Positions 8,312 through 16,077 of a stretch of DNA of 64,000 bases are shown in pieces (the stretch's first letter is position 1; each line of letters starts with the position of its first letter). Source of the stretch: Bacteroidota bacterium. GTDB lineage: Bacteria; Bacteroidota; Bacteroidia; NS11-12g; UBA955. Location of the stretch: assembly GCA_016787485.1 (NCBI GenBank), contig JAEUUL010000041.1:62001-126000 (forward strand), written 5' to 3'. The notes under the pieces were generated by a model. That model was not told where the DNA came from. It saw only the letters and a list, made by a program, of their open reading frames with translations, and did no database searches. Made by a program: the position numbers and the translations under genes.

Positions 8312-8866
8312 ATGAGGGAAGAAAGGTTTTCGGAAGATGTGCGTTTTGTACGCAGCTTACTAACACTCATTGCCGGTGATCAGGGTAAAGCCAGATTGGT
8401 GAATTTCTACAGGCGCATGGCCAAAGCCAATGCAGAAAAGCGGTTTACATCAAGTAGCATCAAAACCGAGCTAAATGACATTGCAACAGCACTGCATGAT
8501 ACCATAAATGAAGGGAAGAGCCGGGTTTCAGTGGATTCCGGACTGAAAGACAAACTGCTTGCTATCCGGGAGAAGCATTCCCTTAGTGCCAGTGTCAAAG
8601 TCCTAAAACGTTTCTATAACCTTATCGGACAGTCACCGAGCCAGAAACAAGCAGAGCTTTTGCTCAAAGCTGCGGATAAGATTGGAGAATCTGATGCATA
8701 CTATCCGGAAGTAAAACGGGTGATATTCCGTCTGAAGCAATTCATTGACAACAATGAACAGTCCATTACCATTGACAAACCTACCATACAGGGATTGGCT
8801 GGAGTGCTGAAAAACTGCGGCTGCAAACTTTCTGCCGGTAACTGGGAGGATGTAGTAAAAAAATAG
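8312..8866 (+). CDS. Unknown helical protein; first half of a probable split ATPase gene
   Basis: 184 residues, helical and charged, no catalytic motif. It ends at TAG 8864-8866 directly after the heptamer A_AAA_AAA (8857-8863), whose zero-frame codons are Lys-Lys. Slipping back one base there continues without a stop into the P-loop ATPase frame downstream, adding a Pro/Ala/Lys-rich linker. So the product may be made both alone and as the N-terminal half of a fusion of about 447 residues. An alternative is a single-base mutation that broke an originally continuous gene. Confidence 0.65.
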   Translation: MREERFSEDVRFVRSLLTLIAGDQGKARLVNFYRRMAKANAEKRFTSSSIKTELNDIATALHDTINEGKSRVSVDSGLKDKLLAIREKHSLSASVKVLKRFYNLIGQSPSQKQAELLLKAADKIGESDAYYPEVKRVIFRLKQFIDNNEQSITIDKPTIQGLAGVLKNCGCKLSAGNWEDVVKK

Positions 8867-8894
8867 GGGTAACGGGTTCCGAGATTCCACTCGG
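8844..8894 (+). promoter_or_regulatory. Candidate programmed -1 frameshift signal
   Basis: Three elements occur in the order known from dnaX-type sites: a purine-rich GGGAGGA (8844-8850), the slippery heptamer A_AAA_AAA at 8857-8863 in the correct phase, and a hairpin CCGAG-ATTCCA-CTCGG at 8879-8894. The zero-frame stop follows immediately. The hairpin spacing of 15 bases is longer than the commonest values. Confidence 0.5.
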
Positions 8895-8991
8895 CGCCCT
8901 GGATCTGAGGACAAGTCCTCCAGCTGGAACAAAAAAAGCTGCAAAAGCTGAAGCTCCAGAACCTGAATTTATTGATGAACCTGATGAACCG

Positions 8992-9654
8992 GTGCCCCAA
9001 ACCACCGGATTGGCAGGAGTGTTCAGTCGCATCACGGAAGTGAAGCCAGGGCAACTCTTCCAATTACCAGGAGAGATTGGCAAATGGTTGGGTAAAATGG
9101 AACGCTATCGTAATGTCATCATCCTGCACGGGGAACGCGGAGGAGGTAAAAGCAATCTGGTCTTTGACCTGATGGATGCATTTGCTCACCTGTCCTGGGT
9201 AAAAACCATTGGGTTCTTCAGCCTGGAAGAAGGTGCCAACACCGATCTGATCAAACGCAAACGGGACAAGTATTTCGGCGAGGATGCCAATGCCAAGGTA
9301 GTAATTGCCGATGAAGCTCCCCAGGGTATCGAAACCGTAAAACGAGCTGCCGAGCTAATGGACATTGTGGTCGTAGATAGCTTTGGCAAGCTCAAAGCTC
9401 CTCAGACAGTCATTGACGAGCTTCGCAAGCAATACCCTAAAACCATCTTCATTTTCGTCTTCCAAACTACCACTGCCGGCAATGCCCGTGGTGGCTCAAG
9501 CGCCAGCTTTGATTGCTCGGTGGAGATCATAGTCAAGAAGTCACCGGATGGAGATTTCAAGAAGAATACTGCGTATTTAGAGAAGAATCGGTATGGAGAA
9601 ACTAGAGAAAGTTATTGGATTTTTAGCAGGGCACTGCGCATGATGAATTTGTAG
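8992..9654 (+). CDS. RecA-like P-loop ATPase (second half of split gene)
   Basis: 220 residues from GTG 8992, the first plausible conventional start. The frame itself is open from 8842, and its upstream part (GSEIPLGALDLRTSPPAGTKK, then an acidic Pro-rich linker) reads as real protein, so the natural N-terminus is probably supplied by frameshifting from the preceding gene. Walker A GERGGGKS lies at residues 47-54 and Walker B VVVDSF at about 127-132, followed by a sensor-like FVFQTTT; this is the RecA/KaiC/DnaB-type core. Likely role: DNA maintenance of the mobile element. No motor partner domain is visible. Confidence 0.7.
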   Translation: MPQTTGLAGVFSRITEVKPGQLFQLPGEIGKWLGKMERYRNVIILHGERGGGKSNLVFDLMDAFAHLSWVKTIGFFSLEEGANTDLIKRKRDKYFGEDANAKVVIADEAPQGIETVKRAAELMDIVVVDSFGKLKAPQTVIDELRKQYPKTIFIFVFQTTTAGNARGGSSASFDCSVEIIVKKSPDGDFKKNTAYLEKNRYGETRESYWIFSRALRMMNL

Positions 9655-9759
9655 GTATCAAAGTCGTGTGTTATCGTATAACCGCTATTAGCAAGGCCGA
9701 TTTAGACTGTCGGTAGAGAGGTTTGTATAGTCCAGAATGCCATACATTTTCAAAACGTT

Positions 9760-9784
9760 GACTATAGTCCGTTGCATTAGTGTC
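9760..9784 (+). promoter_or_regulatory. C-box operator of the restriction-modification operon
   Basis: GACTATAGTC (9760-9769), CCGT region, then GCATTAGTGTC (9774-9784) reproduces the two-half-site layout of C-boxes bound by controller proteins of type II systems (GACTnnnAGTC with a central CCG). It lies 22 bases before the ATG of the HTH gene. A further half-site-like TATAGTCC occurs at 9726-9733. The C protein is expected to bind here to activate, then repress, its own operon. Confidence 0.6.
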
Positions 9785-9806
9785 TACAAGATGTGTATTT
9801 CGACTT

Positions 9807-10019
9807 ATGGAAATTAACCTTCTCATAGGTCAAAACATTTCACGAATAAGAAGAGAGAAAGGTCTTTCTCAAGAGAAATTAGCCGGGGAGGCAGGCATTG
9901 ATCGAACGTACATGACGAGTATCGAAAAGGGAAAAAGAAGCATTTCTGTCGCAGTTGCACTAAAAATAGCTAATGCTCTTAATGTATCAATTATGGAACT
10001 TATTTCTAATCATGAATAA
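9807..10019 (+). CDS. XRE-type controller (C) protein of a restriction system
   Basis: 70 residues from ATG 9807; a GTG at 9780 would add nine residues but overlaps the operator. The whole protein is one HTH_XRE domain: IGQNISRIRREKGLSQEKLAGEAGIDRTYMTSIEKGKRSIS, typical of C proteins in size and sequence (read in two halves, IRREKGLSQEKLA and DRTYMTSIEKGKR). Its stop overlaps the ATG of the nuclease gene, the usual C-R arrangement. It would delay restriction until methylation is established. Confidence 0.85.
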   Translation: MEINLLIGQNISRIRREKGLSQEKLAGEAGIDRTYMTSIEKGKRSISVAVALKIANALNVSIMELISNHE

Positions 10020-10920
10020 ACTTATCAATTACAAATTGATCCATCCAATAGATATTAATTATTTAATAAATAATATTAATACGGGTATTGAATTCGAATA
10101 TTCACTATTCTACCATTTACTGCCAAAGGAATTAAAGGTTCTATTTCAATCTCAGGTTATTGACAAACACATTTATAGCGAAAGGATCAAATCAATTATT
10201 AATTCCACTTCCCCTGATTTAATTACCGAATTACTGAATAATCACAATATAAAACCAGAAGACATTCTATTATCCACGCAAGATGACAGCATTGGTCCAG
10301 CCGACATTGTCATAAGAAGTTCAGACATAAATATTCTTGGGCTTTCAGTAAAATACCAGAATAATTGCACATTAAATGTTAGTAGTAAATACTTTCTTAC
10401 TGCAAATAATATGGCATGGTTAGGCAATCAACTACCTTTCTATGCAAATCGTTACGTAAAAGAAATGACTTCAGAATATGGGAATCCAGATAATTGGTTT
10501 AGAAAAAGAAAAACAAGCAAAGAAACTGATTCTTTTATAGATTTAATTCGTACAAAAGTCATTGAAGATTGGAGTGTCAAAAGTGTTGATCAAAAACAAA
10601 CGCTACTAAATAAGTTGATACATGCCAATTCTCCAATAGATTTCTGGGTCATTAAATTTTCAGGAAATGGGAATTCTTATAATTATACAGTAAATACAAC
10701 CCCTCCTAAATTTCTTGATCCTGATGTTATAACATTGAAAAAAGTCGCTACCTCATTTATAGGTTTCTTTTCCAATGGTATTCTGATTGCGAAAATGCAG
10801 GTAAAATTCAACAATGGTATTCTAGAAAAAAACACAAAAGCAAATCCTGATCTAGTTGTTGATAAGGTTCATATGAAATATGGAGATCCTTTTGGTTCCT
10901 GGAATTTTAGTATTGAATAA
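10012..10920 (+). CDS. Probable type II restriction endonuclease
   Basis: 302 residues from ATG 10012, which overlaps the end of the C-protein gene; an earlier in-frame ATG at 9973 lies inside that gene. A candidate PD-(D/E)XK site is Asp98 in GPADIVI and Ser112-x-Lys114 in GLSVKY. The GLS(V/L)K segment after a strand recalls R.HaeIII as I remember it, but I would not claim the same specificity. Further conserved-looking parts are DNWFRKRKTSK and the C-terminal GDPFGSWNF. It is AT rich compared with the chromosome, as are its neighbours, which supports recent transfer. Position directly behind the C gene is the strongest argument for its role. Confidence 0.65.
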   Translation: MNKLINYKLIHPIDINYLINNINTGIEFEYSLFYHLLPKELKVLFQSQVIDKHIYSERIKSIINSTSPDLITELLNNHNIKPEDILLSTQDDSIGPADIVIRSSDINILGLSVKYQNNCTLNVSSKYFLTANNMAWLGNQLPFYANRYVKEMTSEYGNPDNWFRKRKTSKETDSFIDLIRTKVIEDWSVKSVDQKQTLLNKLIHANSPIDFWVIKFSGNGNSYNYTVNTTPPKFLDPDVITLKKVATSFIGFFSNGILIAKMQVKFNNGILEKNTKANPDLVVDKVHMKYGDPFGSWNFSIE

Positions 10921-10932
10921 TTAATAGGAAAT

Positions 10933-11655
10933 ATGAATCTTGATACAATAGTTTTTAGAATTCAAGAGGGCCTTAGGTTCATTGATCAAAACTATTTAGG
11001 AATAAATATTAATCGAAGAAATAAAACGCCGTATCTAGTTGGGCTTCAACCCATGTTTGAGAATCAAGTTTCTAGTGAAATTGCTAACTGGTGGAACAAT
11101 TATTATCCCAATGATTTTAACCCTATCCCATTGGGTAATATCAAAAGTGAATTTCCTTACTATACAAATGATAGTTCAAAATGTGATCTTGTTTTTAATA
11201 CTGACGACACAAAGGATCATTATGAATTTGCGATTGAAATAAAGAGAATTCAGTTTGTCGGAGATAACGGAAAGAACAATGATCATGGAATTCAAAAGGT
11301 ACTTTCACCCTATATCAAAGATCGAAGTCTTTTTCATGATATAGATAAACTTCTTCGTTCAGATTTGGGACGCAGAAGGATAGTATTAGGATATGGATTT
11401 GAATATGATGAACAAAGTTGTATTGATGCTTTAAATTTTCATCCAAATGAAAAAACAAGAATTGGCAATATACGAAAAGTGATCTCCAAAAATGGAGGAA
11501 CCCTATATCTAAAGCCAATGATTGACATGATTCATCAGTACCTGGAATTTCGGAACTTAGTAAACGACCATCAGGTCTGTAATTTTAGTGATTTGTGGAC
11601 ACATCCTTGCGGCGGCAAGGGTGTTGTTTTTGCTTGGGAAATAAAACATAATTAA
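10933..11655 (+). CDS. PD-(D/E)XK nuclease-like protein of the restriction operon
   Basis: 240 residues, starting 12 bases after the endonuclease stop. A textbook PD-(D/E)XK pattern is present: Asp85 in KCDLVF, then Glu102-x-Lys104 in FAIEIKR. The N-terminal part includes a WW pair and an NxYYP segment of unknown meaning. It may be a second subunit of the restriction enzyme, a nicking partner, or an independent effector. Its stop is followed at once by the ATG of the next gene, so the operon continues. Confidence 0.6.
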   Translation: MNLDTIVFRIQEGLRFIDQNYLGININRRNKTPYLVGLQPMFENQVSSEIANWWNNYYPNDFNPIPLGNIKSEFPYYTNDSSKCDLVFNTDDTKDHYEFAIEIKRIQFVGDNGKNNDHGIQKVLSPYIKDRSLFHDIDKLLRSDLGRRRIVLGYGFEYDEQSCIDALNFHPNEKTRIGNIRKVISKNGGTLYLKPMIDMIHQYLEFRNLVNDHQVCNFSDLWTHPCGGKGVVFAWEIKHN

Positions 11656-12600
11656 ATGATTAATATACTTCAAAACAACAACAAAATAATTATCAATACA
11701 GACATTGATGGTGTACTTTCTGGATTAATACTGCAGAATTATTTAGGGTCCGAAATTGTAGGCTTTAGCAATAGCGATAACACGGTTTGGATTGATAAAT
11801 CTAAAACAAATACGATCTATGATGCTGTATATATTGATATGTACGTACCAAGGTCAACTGTAGGATGTGTGGATCAACATATCGTCTGTGTTAATGCGGA
11901 GCACCATGCACGTCTAATTAAAAATTCCCTGAAATCCAATCCTAATCTCGATAATCCAAGATATCATTTACCCAATCAATCCTATTACGTTAAATATCCG
12001 TTTGGTACAATACATTACATAATTGCAAAGTTGGAAGGTGCTGGAATAAAAATCAACTTGAATGGAAATTCACCAGTAGGTAATTTAACATTATTTGATT
12101 TGATTTTAAGAGCTGATGATGCCATGAAAACATCGGTTGATAGCCCTTATGTGGCAAATGCAAAAGATTGGTGGCAATGGTTAAAACGAAATTCAAATAA
12201 TGGTTCAATGGTTACCAGTTTAATCGGATACCTGGAGGGTTTGAACTCAAATAAGGTATTGAGTATTAAAACCCAAACCACAAAATTATTGACATCTGAA
12301 CCGTTCTTTTGCACTAGTCCAGACGGTGGATTTAAGAGTATATTAAATAATTCAACCGGAGACCTTAATCAAAATGTGCTTGAATATTTAAACTTTATTG
12401 CTGATTCCTGTGGTTTAAATCGAATTAAAGTTTCTAAATCATATGCTCCTAATGTTGGAAATGTTAATAGAACGATGTTGAATAATGATCAAATACATGA
12501 ACTTATTGATAATAACAGTATTCAAGGGCAGGAGATATTTTCTTATGCCTTTGTGAGGTCTTCCAATAGGGATTCGAATTTTAGTTACACGATTATGTAA
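11656..12600 (+). CDS. DHH-like phosphoesterase of the restriction operon
   Basis: 314 residues with no gap from the preceding gene. The N-terminus shows a DHH-family pattern: NTDIDGVLSG with Asp16 and Asp18 (motif I), Asp61 in VYIDMYV (motif II), and Asp73-x-His75 in CVDQHIV (motif III), followed by an EHH at about 82-84. DHH proteins hydrolyse short oligonucleotides, cyclic dinucleotides or single-stranded DNA ends with metal ions. A DHH-like gene is not a standard part of type II systems; it could degrade cut ends or a signalling nucleotide. The family call is inferred from motif spacing only. Its 3' end overlaps the convergent methyltransferase gene by eight bases. Confidence 0.5.
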   Translation: MINILQNNNKIIINTDIDGVLSGLILQNYLGSEIVGFSNSDNTVWIDKSKTNTIYDAVYIDMYVPRSTVGCVDQHIVCVNAEHHARLIKNSLKSNPNLDNPRYHLPNQSYYVKYPFGTIHYIIAKLEGAGIKINLNGNSPVGNLTLFDLILRADDAMKTSVDSPYVANAKDWWQWLKRNSNNGSMVTSLIGYLEGLNSNKVLSIKTQTTKLLTSEPFFCTSPDGGFKSILNNSTGDLNQNVLEYLNFIADSCGLNRIKVSKSYAPNVGNVNRTMLNNDQIHELIDNNSIQGQEIFSYAFVRSSNRDSNFSYTIM

Positions 12601-13867
12601 ACTCTATAAACTGTTGAGTTTGTTTGATTATAGATTTCTTTCTTTTAAGGGAAAATTGATTTGGGTTAAAAGATTTGTTCTCTAATAAAAAGCGTGCAAA
12701 CAATTCCACAACCTTTACATTTACTGAGTTTCCCAATTGCTTGTACGCAATTGAATCCTTTTCGTTCAGAATGAAGTTGTCTGGAAAACTTTGAATTCTC
12801 GCCCCTTCCCGAGGAGTAATAACTCTTCTTCTAGATCCGATAATTGATGTTTGAGTAATTGCGACTAGAGCCGGAAAGTAATCTGGTTTTTTAACTCTTA
12901 AACCCGAAGGTCTAAAATGCATAATAGTTTCCCAGATATTCGGATTTTCAGTTTTCCCAGCCTGCCATTCAAACATAGCCTTAGAACCCTTAAAATTGGG
13001 CAGTGTATATGCCTTTTTCAACCAGCCTTCTATAAAATGCAAATTGTCTTTATACAAGTAGTGGTTTTTTAAAATGAAATTTCTCTTCCATGCTGGAAGC
13101 GATTCTAAATCTTCATTAACATCCAATTCCTTTAATCGGTCAGCCCAAACAGGAAAGCCAGGAAGGGGTGTGACCAACTTTTGGGCAAACTCATTCCAAA
13201 TTTCTATTAATTTAATTTGTTCTGTTGATAGTTTATACTTTTCTATATTTGGGATTAGCTCATCCGATAACAATACATCATCAATTGAACATTTTACAGT
13301 TTTGTCTGGCTCAAATTCGAATTTGGGAACATCCCCAAGGTCTTCACGTTGACACAAAATAAAAACCCTTTCTCTATGTTGAGGTATACCAATGTAATGA
13401 GGGCTAAAAATAATGGGGGTTTCGCTAACTGAATATCCAATATCTAAAAGGTTACTATGAATGATTTGCCATGTTCGTCCATTGTCATGTTTAGCCAAAT
13501 TGCGAACATTTTCTAAGATCATATATTTAGGTTTATGATGCTTAGCAATTCTTAGTATATCAAAGAATAGCGTTCCTCTGGGGTCCTCAATCCCTTTTCT
13601 ATTGCCTGCTTTAGAGAAAGATTGACATGGAAACCCCCCACACAACACATCAAAATCTGGAATTTCAGTTTCATCAACCTTTGTTATATCTCCTACCGGT
13701 GATATCTTATAGTTTTCAAAGTAAGTTTTTTGACATTCTTTATCTATGTCTGATGCAAAAACACACTTTCCTCCCATTCTTGACAAGGCAGTATGGAAAC
13801 CTCCAATACCGCAGAACAAATCAATGAATTTAAATTCTGAATGCAATTTAGAGTTTGCCATGTGCAT
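12593..13867 (-). CDS. DNA (cytosine-5) methyltransferase
   Basis: 424 residues from ATG 13867 (an ATG two codons later, at 13861, is equally possible). All main C5 motifs are seen: motif I DLFCGIGG (16-23), motif IV with catalytic Cys81 in GGFPCQSFS, motif VI LENVRNL, motif VIII QHRERVF, and the C-terminal GNSVN of motif X. The long variable region before motif IX (including a WKRNFILKN and FEWQAGK segment) is the target-recognition part; it resembles larger enzymes such as those for GGNCC-type sites, but specificity cannot be read. It methylates host DNA to protect it from the convergent nuclease operon. It starts inside the end of a small upstream gene. Confidence 0.92.
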   Translation of the reverse strand: MHMANSKLHSEFKFIDLFCGIGGFHTALSRMGGKCVFASDIDKECQKTYFENYKISPVGDITKVDETEIPDFDVLCGGFPCQSFSKAGNRKGIEDPRGTLFFDILRIAKHHKPKYMILENVRNLAKHDNGRTWQIIHSNLLDIGYSVSETPIIFSPHYIGIPQHRERVFILCQREDLGDVPKFEFEPDKTVKCSIDDVLLSDELIPNIEKYKLSTEQIKLIEIWNEFAQKLVTPLPGFPVWADRLKELDVNEDLESLPAWKRNFILKNHYLYKDNLHFIEGWLKKAYTLPNFKGSKAMFEWQAGKTENPNIWETIMHFRPSGLRVKKPDYFPALVAITQTSIIGSRRRVITPREGARIQSFPDNFILNEKDSIAYKQLGNSVNVKVVELFARFLLENKSFNPNQFSLKRKKSIIKQTQQFIEFT

Positions 13868-14303
13868 TTAAAAAATCTTCAAATGAATTAAATTTTAAGT
13901 ATTTTATTATGTTGAATTTAAATGCTTTAGAATATAAATTAGAGGATAGTTTCACTATTTTAAACACGCCCTTTGGATCAGTAATTTCATACTGTGAATC
14001 TCCATTTATATCTGAAACTCTTTTACCAAGTTTCCAACCGGTAGAAAATTCAAGACAATTAATTTCAATTAAATCAGCATTAAAAAAAGTAACAACAACC
14101 ATTGGTGTTTTATTATGGTCATAAGCTTCAAACATTATTTGATTAGGATTGGAATCAAATAGGCTTTGAATATTCCCAAATTGCAATAAGTTATCGTCCT
14201 TTAAACCATACCATTTGAAATGTATTGTTCTCCCTTTTTTAAATTTTGGGGTTACTGAGTCTATAGCCAGTTTTTCAAATGAAATTATTTGTTCTGAATT
14301 CAT
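13848..14303 (-). CDS. Unknown small protein co-transcribed with the methyltransferase
   Basis: 151 residues, mixed strands and helices, no recognised motif. Its 3' end overlaps the methyltransferase start by 20 bases, so translation is coupled. Possible roles are an immunity or assembly factor for the system; nothing in the sequence proves this. It shares the low GC content of the cassette. Confidence 0.6.
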   Translation of the reverse strand: MNSEQIISFEKLAIDSVTPKFKKGRTIHFKWYGLKDDNLLQFGNIQSLFDSNPNQIMFEAYDHNKTPMVVVTFFNADLIEINCLEFSTGWKLGKRVSDINGDSQYEITDPKGVFKIVKLSSNLYSKAFKFNIIKYLKFNSFEDFLNAHGKL

Positions 14304-14770
14304 TTTAATAATCTATATAAATTATTTATCTTTTGCTTACCTATGAAAACTTACTGAACACAGTTTGCTTTGAGTAGTAAACGGAATCAATTGAGATTGA
14401 TTCTGAAATGCTCGTAGATATGCAAAGGTCACAATTTTAGTGAATATAATTTGGGTAGACTTGTTGAATTTTCAACAACTTATAAACAGGCAAAAGTCAA
14501 GTGGTGCATAAATAATGGCCTCATTTAAGGCTTTTTCTGCAAGCATTTCCGAATAATTGAATTTATTCTTGAACTTTTTCTTCTTAAAACTGGTTTAAAC
14601 AAATTTGAGTTTGATACCATAAAAAGAACAGCATAAGCGTAAATTCTAGTTTAACTTTCTTATGCTGCTTTAAACCCTTCCCCAACGAGCCTTTACAAAT
14701 ATCAGCATAACAGTATATGTAAAGTAGCAACTTTTTTATATTTTTAAGTAAAATTGGTAATATTTGGCAT
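14304..14770. other. Non-coding stretch with two inverted repeats
   Basis: No gene is supported here. GAATCAATTGAGATTGATTC (14384-14403) is an 8-bp inverted repeat with a 4-base loop in the presumed promoter region of the methyltransferase operon, a possible operator. CAGCATAAG and CTTATGCTG (14629-14667) form 9-bp arms around a 21-base loop downstream of the integrase. A third related CAGCATAA lies at 14702-14709. Confidence 0.4.
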
Positions 14771-15928
14771 TCAAAGCAAACGGCCAAGCCTGTGTGATGG
14801 ATCAGCAGGAACCGGTATAACCTGCTTTTTGAGGTAAGATTGAAGGGCGTCCAGGGTTTTGAATCCGCCATAGGCCATGAGTTCTTCGGTAGAGGCACCG
14901 GTGTTGTACATTTCAGTTAGAACAGTATGTTTCAGACTGTACATGGTGATGTTAGAGCCAAAGCCAAGCTTTTCCTTGATGGCTGAGAATTCCTTCGACC
15001 AGTAGTACTTGTTGCTGTGCATGGTGGGCTGGGGTATGCCGGAAGGGTGAAAGATGTAGTAATCTGGATTCACACCATCAATTTTTAGGTGATTCAGGAA
15101 GCGCAACAAAACGGATGGAATTCTGGCAACCCTAGGGTAGGCGTTTTTGCTTTTGGTATTTTTAATGCGAACGGTGCCGACGTTTAGGTCAAGGTCTTTG
15201 ATCTGAAGCCTGCGGATTTCACTAGGACGAATAGCGGCCATTACCAGAACACAAAAGCAGAGCATTTTGGTGTTGTTCTTTTCTAGGTAATTGATCAGGT
15301 CTTTGAGTTGATCTGGACTGTATGTTTCATTTCTTTCCGGACGGTCTCCAAGTCTGGGAATACCATCACAGGGATTGTGCTTGATAATTCCCCGGAGCAT
15401 CAGGACTTTGAAAGCACATTTGATAATAACCAGGTCGCGATCACGAGTCCCCTTTTTGATTTTAGATGTGTTCAAACGCCAGGACAAATAATCCATGATC
15501 ACTGATTTCTCAATGTTCTTGGGATGCACTGTATTTAACCCACGTCTGGTTAAATAGGTGGTGAAGTTGGCAAGTATGTACTTGTACTGCGCATGGCCAA
15601 GACTTGTACTCTGGATTTTGTCTCCGAGAATAATAGGTACACATGTCTCCCAAGAGTCTTTGGAATAGATTACAAGATCCTCATAATCATTAGTGATAGG
15701 ATTCCAGCCTTTTGCAAGCTTTTCATTGATCTCAAGTGCAATCTCGTCCAATACCTCAATGCGTAATCTTGGATTGTTAAGTTTGTTTACACCGCCTGTG
15801 TCGCGGAATCGTTTAAATCTGTCCGCTTTTTCATCCCAATACTGGAACTCTACGAACCACTCTTTTTTGATGTCGCCGCGGCGGTTATGAACCTTTGCGG
15901 GTTTGTACGTTGCTTTTTGTTGTTTCAT
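14771..15928 (-). CDS. Tyrosine recombinase adjacent to the tRNA (right-end integrase)
   Basis: 385 residues. The N-terminus (KPAKVHNRRGDIKKEWFVEF) is an arm-type DNA-binding region, then a SAM-like core domain (about 100-190) and a catalytic domain with Arg in AIRPSEIRRL, Lys333 in YSLKHTV where most enzymes have Arg, and Tyr365 in LQSYLKK; the last histidine box reads YGGFK, without histidine. Such degenerate boxes are common in tRNA-targeting Bacteroidota integrases. It reads away from the tRNA, with its start 100 bases from the att core, so it is the best candidate for the enzyme that placed the island here. It is unrelated in detail to the left-end recombinase. Confidence 0.88.
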   Translation of the reverse strand: MKQQKATYKPAKVHNRRGDIKKEWFVEFQYWDEKADRFKRFRDTGGVNKLNNPRLRIEVLDEIALEINEKLAKGWNPITNDYEDLVIYSKDSWETCVPIILGDKIQSTSLGHAQYKYILANFTTYLTRRGLNTVHPKNIEKSVIMDYLSWRLNTSKIKKGTRDRDLVIIKCAFKVLMLRGIIKHNPCDGIPRLGDRPERNETYSPDQLKDLINYLEKNNTKMLCFCVLVMAAIRPSEIRRLQIKDLDLNVGTVRIKNTKSKNAYPRVARIPSVLLRFLNHLKIDGVNPDYYIFHPSGIPQPTMHSNKYYWSKEFSAIKEKLGFGSNITMYSLKHTVLTEMYNTGASTEELMAYGGFKTLDALQSYLKKQVIPVPADPSHRLGRLL

Positions 15929-16027
15929 TGTGTTGTCCCCACAACACAGAAACTCAAATCATTAATTTCCACAACCCAGAACCAGAGCCGCTTTCCGCAC
16001 TTTTTGTACGGAAAACGGGGTTCTAAC

Positions 16028-16077
16028 TGTGGGCCCACTTGGAATCGAACCAAGCACCTACTGATTATGAGTCAGTT
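16028..16077. repeat. attR: 50-bp repeat within the intact tRNA
   Basis: Identical to 3222-3271. Here the repeat is part of the complete tRNA gene, so the element restored the tRNA 3' end on insertion. It marks the right end of the island; the distance between the two copies is about 12.8 kb. Confidence 0.9.

Noticed and set aside
10012-10920. Assigning GGCC specificity because of resemblance to HaeIII
   Set aside because: Only a short GLSxK segment agrees and the rest of the remembered HaeIII sequence does not; specificity cannot be read.
14584-14898. 104-codon frame overlapping the integrase end
   Set aside because: It overlaps the C-terminal coding part of the integrase in another frame and shows no protein-like pattern.
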